From an uncultured Alphaproteobacteria bacterium (GTDB taxonomy: Bacteria; Pseudomonadota; Alphaproteobacteria; HIMB59): a DNA stretch of 59,524 bases. Shown in pieces: positions 54,438-59,524 of the stretch. The notes beneath the pieces are model-generated. The model made no database searches, had not been told where the DNA came from, and saw nothing but the letters and a program-made list of their open reading frames with translations. Numbering within the stretch: position 1 is the first letter of the stretch; every line of letters starts with the position of its first letter. The stretch spans positions 1 to 59,524 of the forward strand of contig CACABO010000009.1 in the NCBI GenBank assembly GCA_902530745.1, read 5' to 3'. The position numbers and the translations under genes are program-made.

Positions 54438-55183
54438 AGCAAATTTGCTTTTAAATCTCTCATGTCATCAGGTAAATCACAAGTAATTTTAATATGTTTT
54501 TCTAAAATTGGGTGATCAAATTCTATTTTGTGGGAGTGTAATGCTTGACGTGGAAATAATAATACACAGTCCTTTTGACTAGTAGCCATATTCGTTAATC
54601 GAAATTTTTCTTCTTTGTTAAGCTTATAATCTTTATCACCAACAATTGGAAGTCCCAAACTCAAAAGATGTACTCTAATTTGATGAGTTCTACCAGTTAT
54701 AATTTCACAATTAAGAAGACTAATTGAACCTTGAAAAGTTTTTACATTAGAAACTTTTGTGATCGCTTGTTTTCCAAGATTATCCGATACATTAAATTTT
54801 GTCCTTTGAATTTTATTTCTAGATATATTTTTGTTGATTTCAACTTGCCTTTGATTAAGCACACCATATGTAAAAGCTAGATAATTTTTTTTTATAGTTC
54901 TATTTTTAAACATTTCCTTAAATTTATTTTTTGAGTTATGATTTTTAGTAATGATTATGACACCGCTTGTATCTTTATCTAGACGATGAACAATTCCTTC
55001 CTTTAAATACTCTTTATCTTTTATTGTAAATTGGTCTTTGAGACTTTCCTGTAAGTTAGGACTATTATCTAATCCATTTTTTTTATGTGTTAAAAGCCCA
55101 GATGGTTTATTTAATATTGCTATATAGCTATCCTCGTATAATATTTCTATTTTAAAATCTTTGTAATTATAAGATTTAATCAT
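54434..55183 (-). CDS. rluD: 23S rRNA pseudouridine synthase (RluA family, probably RluD)
   Basis: 249 residues; catalytic aspartate in GIVHRLDKDTSGV, plus GRTHQIRVHLLSLGLPIVGDKDY and LHSHKIEFDHP. The N-terminal S4 domain found in most RluC/RluD proteins is absent. The assignment to RluD rests on its pairing with rpoH. The start lies 7 bases from the divergent start of the small membrane protein gene. Confidence 0.85.
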   Translation of the reverse strand: MIKSYNYKDFKIEILYEDSYIAILNKPSGLLTHKKNGLDNSPNLQESLKDQFTIKDKEYLKEGIVHRLDKDTSGVIIITKNHNSKNKFKEMFKNRTIKKNYLAFTYGVLNQRQVEINKNISRNKIQRTKFNVSDNLGKQAITKVSNVKTFQGSISLLNCEIITGRTHQIRVHLLSLGLPIVGDKDYKLNKEEKFRLTNMATSQKDCVLLFPRQALHSHKIEFDHPILEKHIKITCDLPDDMRDLKANLL

Positions 55184-55190
55184 TGGATAT

Positions 55191-55466
55191 ATGTTAAAAA
55201 AAAAAATTCTAATTAGTTTAGTTATAATTCAAGGCTTATTAATAATTGCAGGAATAATAGCAATTATTTTTGGCGTTTTCTATAAAATGAGCAAAAACAA
55301 TAATAAAACAATTATTATGAATAAAAATATCGGCTTAAATGATGTTTATTTGATTAATGAAAATCAATATCAACAAAAATTATTAATAGATAATAAAGCT
55401 GTTTTTCAAATTGTAGATATTGAAACAAATAAAATATTGAAAGAAATAGTTATTGAAAAAGATTAA
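55191..55466 (+). CDS. Small single-span membrane protein (DUF6476-like)
   Basis: 91 residues: one N-terminal membrane helix (residues 6-30, ending IIFGVFYK), then a hydrophilic periplasmic tail with a beta-like pattern. Alphaproteobacteria often have such a gene beside rluD, annotated DUF6476; the match here is by layout and context. It overlaps murG by 14 bases. Confidence 0.65.
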   Translation: MLKKKILISLVIIQGLLIIAGIIAIIFGVFYKMSKNNNKTIIMNKNIGLNDVYLINENQYQQKLLIDNKAVFQIVDIETNKILKEIVIEKD

Positions 55467-56451
55467 ATATATTGTGATAGCAGGGTCTTCAGGCGGTCAT
55501 ATTTTGCCCGCATTAGCGTATATCAATAACTTAAGTCTTATTAAGGATCCAAATAATATTCTTTTTATTACGAATGAAATAGGAAAAAAATATTTAGGAA
55601 ATATTCAAAGTAATAAAATAAATAAAATTATTTTAAAATCAAAAAATAAATTTTTTTTTATACTAAATTTATTTTTAAAAGTATCCTATATATTTTTATC
55701 TAATAGGAGAATAATTTTGATAGGTTTTGGTGGCTTTATTACAACTCCCGTTTTAATAATTTCAAAATTATTTAATATTTTTCTTTTATCTTTTAATAAA
55801 ATTTATATCCATGAGCAAAATGTAATATATGGATTAGCAAATAAAATAAACTATTTTATTGCCAAAAATGCATTTATTTCATTTCCAAAAGACAATATTC
55901 GTAGTAAAGAAATATTTGTTGGTAATTTTTTTATAAATAGAAATAAATTTAGAGAAAATCTCGATCATAATTTTATAAATGTTTTATTAATGGGTGGAAG
56001 TGCTGGTTCATTAGAGTTGAATAATATGATGCTAAAAGAAATAAAAAATTTTAATAGGACATATTTAAAAAACATTAAATTCTTTATTCAAATACCTGAG
56101 TCTCATATAATAGTTTTAAAAAAAAAATATACAGATGTTTTAGATAACAATTGTGAATTCTTTACTTTTAAAAATGATTTAAATCCGCAGGAATACGATT
56201 TAATACTTTCAAGATCTGGTTCAGGCTCTTTGAATGAAATCTTGTATCATACTAATAATGTTTATTTCATTCCTCATCTAATATCAAGAGATCAACACCA
56301 AAAATTTAACTTAGATTATTTTCTCTCTCATGATATGAGTCAAAAAAATTTAAACATTCCAAATAAAAAAAACTTAACTAGTCAATTTTATTTTAATCCA
56401 CTTATCAATCCTCACTCTATTAAAAAAATAATTTGTTATATTACAAGATGA
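55453..56451 (+). CDS. murG: UDP-GlcNAc:lipid I transferase MurG
   Basis: Converts lipid I to lipid II at the cytoplasmic face. 332 residues; the N-terminal loop AGSSGGHILPALA and IGFGGFITTPVL contact the membrane side, HEQN is present, and LLMGGSAGSLELN and SRSGSGSLNEI form the UDP-GlcNAc site. Start is TTG at 55453. Shorter than the usual ~355 at the C-terminus. Overlaps murC by 4 bases. Confidence 0.93.
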   Translation: MKKIKYIVIAGSSGGHILPALAYINNLSLIKDPNNILFITNEIGKKYLGNIQSNKINKIILKSKNKFFFILNLFLKVSYIFLSNRRIILIGFGGFITTPVLIISKLFNIFLLSFNKIYIHEQNVIYGLANKINYFIAKNAFISFPKDNIRSKEIFVGNFFINRNKFRENLDHNFINVLLMGGSAGSLELNNMMLKEIKNFNRTYLKNIKFFIQIPESHIIVLKKKYTDVLDNNCEFFTFKNDLNPQEYDLILSRSGSGSLNEILYHTNNVYFIPHLISRDQHQKFNLDYFLSHDMSQKNLNIPNKKNLTSQFYFNPLINPHSIKKIICYITR

Positions 56452-57827
56452 AATTCTCAGATCTATCTTCAATTAAAGTACATATTATTGGTATAAATGG
56501 CATTGGTATGAGTGCTTTAGCTATTTACTTAAAAAAAAATAATGTGGACATTACGGGTAGTGACATTACTTACAACTCTAATACTATTAATCTAGAAAAA
56601 TATAAAATACCCGTTTATATTGGTCACAAAATCTCAAACATTAAAGATAGGGAAATTATATTTTATTCCACCGCAATTAAAAATAATCCTGAAATTAAAG
56701 AAGCAAAAAAAAATAAAATACCTTGTTATAATAGATCCAAACTTCTCCAGCTTATTTGTAGAGATAAATTCACAATTGTAGTATCTGGATCACACGGAAA
56801 AACTTCAACCACAACTTTTCTAGGTCATTTATTAGTTTGTGCTGGTCTAAATCCAACTGTTATTTCAGGGGGAGTAATGCAAAATTTTGGCCAAAATATT
56901 TACCTTACTAATAGTAAATACGTTGTCGTTGAAGCAGATGAAAGTGATGGAACAGTATTTAAGTTAAATCCAAAATATCTATTATATTTAAATGTCGATA
57001 GAGAGCATATAGATTTTTACAAATCATATGCAAATTTTAAATCAAAAATAAAAAAATATATTTACAGACAAAGTCAACAACACTCTAAAATTTTTATAAA
57101 TAATGATGACCATTTTTTATCCCCATTAAAAAAATATTCTAGAAATATAAAAACGTTCGGCTCAAACTCGGATGCAAATTACAATTACAAATTGATAAAA
57201 TTGACTAATAAAAGGTCATATTTTAATTTTTTAAAAGGTAAAAAAATTTTATCTAAAAATTTATCCACTAATCTATTAGGAGAGCACAATGTTCAAAATT
57301 TAACCGCAGTTCTCTCTATTATAGACGACTTAGGATACAAAATAAAAAAATCACATATACTTAGTTTTAAAGGAACAAAAAGGAGAATGAATATTCTTGG
57401 TAAATTAAACAAAACAATATTTATTGATGATTACGCACATCATCCTACTGAAATAGAAAAGTTAATTAACGTAATATCTTTATATAAAAAAAAGAATGTT
57501 TGTTTGATAATAGAACCACATAGATACTCAAGATTAAATGATTTATACAACAAATATTTGAGTGTATTAAAAAATATCAATAATCTAATTATATTAAAAA
57601 CTTATGAGGCTGGAGAAAATTTTAAGAAGGGTATGAAAAATTCAAAAAACTTAGTCAATGATTTGAATGTTTTAAATAATCAAAAAACTAAATATATTGA
57701 TAATTATAGTGATTTATTTAGTTTGCTAGAAAAATATGTGAAAAATAAAAGAGAGAGTATAATTATTTCTGCTGGAGCAGGTGAAATCTCAAACCAAATC
57801 CGTTTTTTTTATGACTCTAAAAAATAA
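56448..57827 (+). CDS. murC: UDP-N-acetylmuramate-L-alanine ligase MurC
   Basis: Adds L-Ala to UDP-MurNAc with ATP. 459 residues; IIGINGIGMSALA is the UDP-binding loop, VVSGSHGKTSTTTFLG the ATP P-loop, and VEADESDGTVFKL and IDDYAHHPTEI are Mur-ligase blocks. ATG 56448 overlaps the murG stop as ATGA and is preferred to a TTG at 56433. The order murG-murC-murB-ddl is the normal dcw order. Confidence 0.95.
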   Translation: MKFSDLSSIKVHIIGINGIGMSALAIYLKKNNVDITGSDITYNSNTINLEKYKIPVYIGHKISNIKDREIIFYSTAIKNNPEIKEAKKNKIPCYNRSKLLQLICRDKFTIVVSGSHGKTSTTTFLGHLLVCAGLNPTVISGGVMQNFGQNIYLTNSKYVVVEADESDGTVFKLNPKYLLYLNVDREHIDFYKSYANFKSKIKKYIYRQSQQHSKIFINNDDHFLSPLKKYSRNIKTFGSNSDANYNYKLIKLTNKRSYFNFLKGKKILSKNLSTNLLGEHNVQNLTAVLSIIDDLGYKIKKSHILSFKGTKRRMNILGKLNKTIFIDDYAHHPTEIEKLINVISLYKKKNVCLIIEPHRYSRLNDLYNKYLSVLKNINNLIILKTYEAGENFKKGMKNSKNLVNDLNVLNNQKTKYIDNYSDLFSLLEKYVKNKRESIIISAGAGEISNQIRFFYDSKK

Positions 57828-58686
57828 AAACTTAGTTACCAATTATTCATCAGCTAAATATTCATGGCTGAAATCTGGCGGAAATATAAGCTATCTCTAT
57901 AAAGTTCATAATCAATTCGAATTAGATAAACTATTTAGCCAAAATAATATCAAAGCAAAATCTATTTTAGTGATAGGTAATTTATCAAATACATTAATTA
58001 AAGACGATGGTTTCAATGGAATAGGTATAAAGCTTTTAGGAGATTTTACAGAAGTTCAAATAAATTCTGATCATATGTTAGTTGGTGCTGCAGTTTTGGA
58101 CAATTTCTTTTCAAAATTTTGTTATCAAAAATCTATAGCTGGTTATGAGTTCTTATATACAATTCCAGGCTCAATTGGAGGTAATATATTTATGAACGCA
58201 GGTTGTTACAATCAAGAAATAAAAGATAAATTAATTAGTGTAATTTATTACGACATAAATCAGTGCAAAATATTTGAAAAAAATATTAGCGATCTACAAT
58301 TTGATTATCGTAAGGGTTTCCAAAAAAATAATACTATAATTTTATACGGAAAATTTAAAATTTCATATAGAGACCAAGATGATATTAAAAGTATAATGCA
58401 TGAGTACGATGTAATAAGAAAACAAACACAACCCCAGAAAGTAAATTGTTGCGGTAGTATTTTTAAAAATCCAAAAAATCAAAGTGCATGGAAACTTATA
58501 AAGTCTTCTATAGATGATAGTTTTTATGATGGACCTGTTAAATTATCTAAAACACACTCTAATTTTTTTGAAAATGATCCTAATATAAGTGCCAGTAGCA
58601 TAAGCTCATTTATCTCCAAAATACAAAAAAGAGTAAAAGATAAACACAATATTTTACTAGAAAAAGAATTAAGAATCATAGATTGA
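57811..58686 (+). CDS. murB: UDP-N-acetylenolpyruvoylglucosamine reductase MurB
   Basis: FAD/NADPH reduction giving UDP-MurNAc. 291 residues from ATG 57811; YSWLKSGGNISYL is the FAD site, GYEFLYTIPGSIGGNIFMNAGCYNQE the catalytic centre, and CCGSIFKNP and LEKELRIID the end blocks. An alternative GTG at 57781 lies deeper in murC. Overlaps murC by 17 bases and ddl by 4. Confidence 0.95.
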   Translation: MTLKNKNLVTNYSSAKYSWLKSGGNISYLYKVHNQFELDKLFSQNNIKAKSILVIGNLSNTLIKDDGFNGIGIKLLGDFTEVQINSDHMLVGAAVLDNFFSKFCYQKSIAGYEFLYTIPGSIGGNIFMNAGCYNQEIKDKLISVIYYDINQCKIFEKNISDLQFDYRKGFQKNNTIILYGKFKISYRDQDDIKSIMHEYDVIRKQTQPQKVNCCGSIFKNPKNQSAWKLIKSSIDDSFYDGPVKLSKTHSNFFENDPNISASSISSFISKIQKRVKDKHNILLEKELRIID

Positions 58687-59524
58687 TAGATAAAAAAAAT
58701 AAATCTCATAAAATTGTAGTAGTTGCCGGTGGATGGTCAGACGAAAGAGAAATATCTCTTATGTCAGGAAAAAATGTTTATTCTTGCCTACGAAAAAATA
58801 AATATAACGTAAAGTTTTTTAATTTAAAAAAAAATAATATTGAGAAAATTTTACTTTACAGCCCCGATATTATATTTAATTCATTGCATGGAGAATATGG
58901 AGAAGATGGTGGACTAAATTCCCTAGCAAATAAAAATAATATTATTATCTCACATTCTGGTGCTATTTCATCTGCTCTATGTTTTAATAAGCGTTTATTA
59001 AAAAATTTTCTTAAAAAAGAGATAAATATTTTATCACCCAAAGAGGTAATTAATGAAAATCAAATAAAATATCCAGTTATATTAAAACCAAATTGGGGTG
59101 GTTCTTCAAAAGGAATTAAATTTTTAAAAAATAAACAGGAGCTAAGAAAGAAAATTAATAATCCCAAATATTTAATTGAAGAAATTATTTATGGGAAAGA
59201 ATTAACAGTTACTGTTATTGAAAACAATAAGAAAATTAAGGCTCTAGGTGTCACAGAAATTGAATTCAATAATATGCATTATGACTATATTGCAAAATAT
59301 AGAAAAAATAAAAGTATTCATTTTTTACCAGCACGTATTTCTAACTCTCAATATGAATTTTTGATTAAAATTTCAAAAGAAATATTTCGTATATGTAATT
59401 GTAATGGAATTGCAAGAATAGATTACATAATGAGTAAAAAAAATGGAAAAATATTTTTTTTAGAAATGAATACTCACCCTGGATTGACTAAATTATCACT
59501 TGCACCTGAGCAAGCTAATTATCA
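58683..59524 (+). CDS. ddl: D-alanine-D-alanine ligase (3' end outside the window)
   Basis: Makes D-Ala-D-Ala for the peptidoglycan stem. The frame starts at TTG 58683, overlapping the murB stop, and is open to the window edge (280 complete codons). Seen in order: VVVAGGWSDEREISLMSG, SLHGEYGEDGG, KPNWGGSSKGI with the ATP-grasp lysine, IEEIIYGKELTV, and FLEMNTHPGLT with metal ligands near the cut. No ATG would allow the complete first strand. Confidence 0.9.
   Translation, partial: MIDKKNKSHKIVVVAGGWSDEREISLMSGKNVYSCLRKNKYNVKFFNLKKNNIEKILLYSPDIIFNSLHGEYGEDGGLNSLANKNNIIISHSGAISSALCFNKRLLKNFLKKEINILSPKEVINENQIKYPVILKPNWGGSSKGIKFLKNKQELRKKINNPKYLIEEIIYGKELTVTVIENNKKIKALGVTEIEFNNMHYDYIAKYRKNKSIHFLPARISNSQYEFLIKISKEIFRICNCNGIARIDYIMSKKNGKIFFLEMNTHPGLTKLSLAPEQANY

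Noticed and set aside
1-59524. tRNA, rRNA, tmRNA, CRISPR arrays, insertion sequences or prophage genes
   Set aside because: No cloverleaf-like or repeat-spacer structure was seen in the short gaps, and no transposase, integrase or phage structural gene is present.

Overview
The window is AT-rich (roughly 30 % G+C by eye, not computed), tightly packed, and reads as a streamlined free-living marine alphaproteobacterium of the SAR11/HIMB59/AEGEAN-169 kind. The alphaproteobacterial signs are an ALA synthase (C4 heme pathway), the cell-cycle regulator TrcR (DUF1013), an AapJQMP general amino acid transporter, the rluD-rpoH pair, and the tol-pal to tilS-ftsH-glmM gene order. Most neighbouring genes overlap or nearly touch. 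No intergenic stretch exceeds about 200 bases. No tRNA, rRNA, insertion sequence, prophage or CRISPR array was seen. The lineage is an inference from gene content, not from a tree.

Layout. 1-6.3 kb: argF, a small lipoprotein, trkH, apaG, fhs and ugd. 6.4-11.2 kb: the aapJQMP operon and an RhtB-type exporter. 11.2-16.5 kb: an accessory stretch with two very small reverse-strand genes, a membrane dipeptidase, a basic 61-residue protein, a DUF3445 (heme-dependent N-demethylase-like) gene paired with a TauE/SafE exporter, an orphan TAXI-like binding protein, an ArgO-type exporter and a DUF2721 protein. 16.5-26.6 kb: a reverse-strand operon hemC(D)-hemB-hemE-hemH-hemF-hemJ-MATE, then an SDR, a flavin monooxygenase and the ALA synthase gene on the forward strand; together these cover heme synthesis from glycine and succinyl-CoA to protoheme. 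26.7-33 kb: trhO, rpmG, then a photolyase / FAD oxidoreductase / DUF1365 / Cfa-like methyltransferase / DUF3833 operon that looks like a light and singlet-oxygen membrane-protection module. 33-39 kb (reverse): trcR, rpmE, suhB, efp, class I aldolase, gap, tkt.

39.1-53.5 kb (forward) is a long housekeeping run: coiled-coil protein, zapA, 5-formyl-THF cyclo-ligase, a YmdB-type phosphoesterase, yebC, a PDDEXK nuclease, tolQ-R-A-B, pal, ybgF, tilS, ftsH, glmM, a short hisZ and purA. 53.5-55.2 kb (reverse): rpoH and rluD. 55.2 kb to the end (forward): a small membrane protein, murG, murC, murB and a ddl that runs off the window.

Most worth a second look are: (i) the photolyase/Cfa operon, whose methyltransferase has lost two bicarbonate-site residues of true cyclopropane synthases; (ii) a small PDDEXK nuclease exactly where ruvCAB normally sits between yebC and tolQ; (iii) the near-complete heme gene set with a MATE exporter in the same operon and a long, divergent HemC; (iv) a photolyase reading frame with no ordinary start codon; and (v) two small reverse-strand genes at 11.2-11.5 kb, one of the DUF3563 type. 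I found no wholly unknown multi-gene system.
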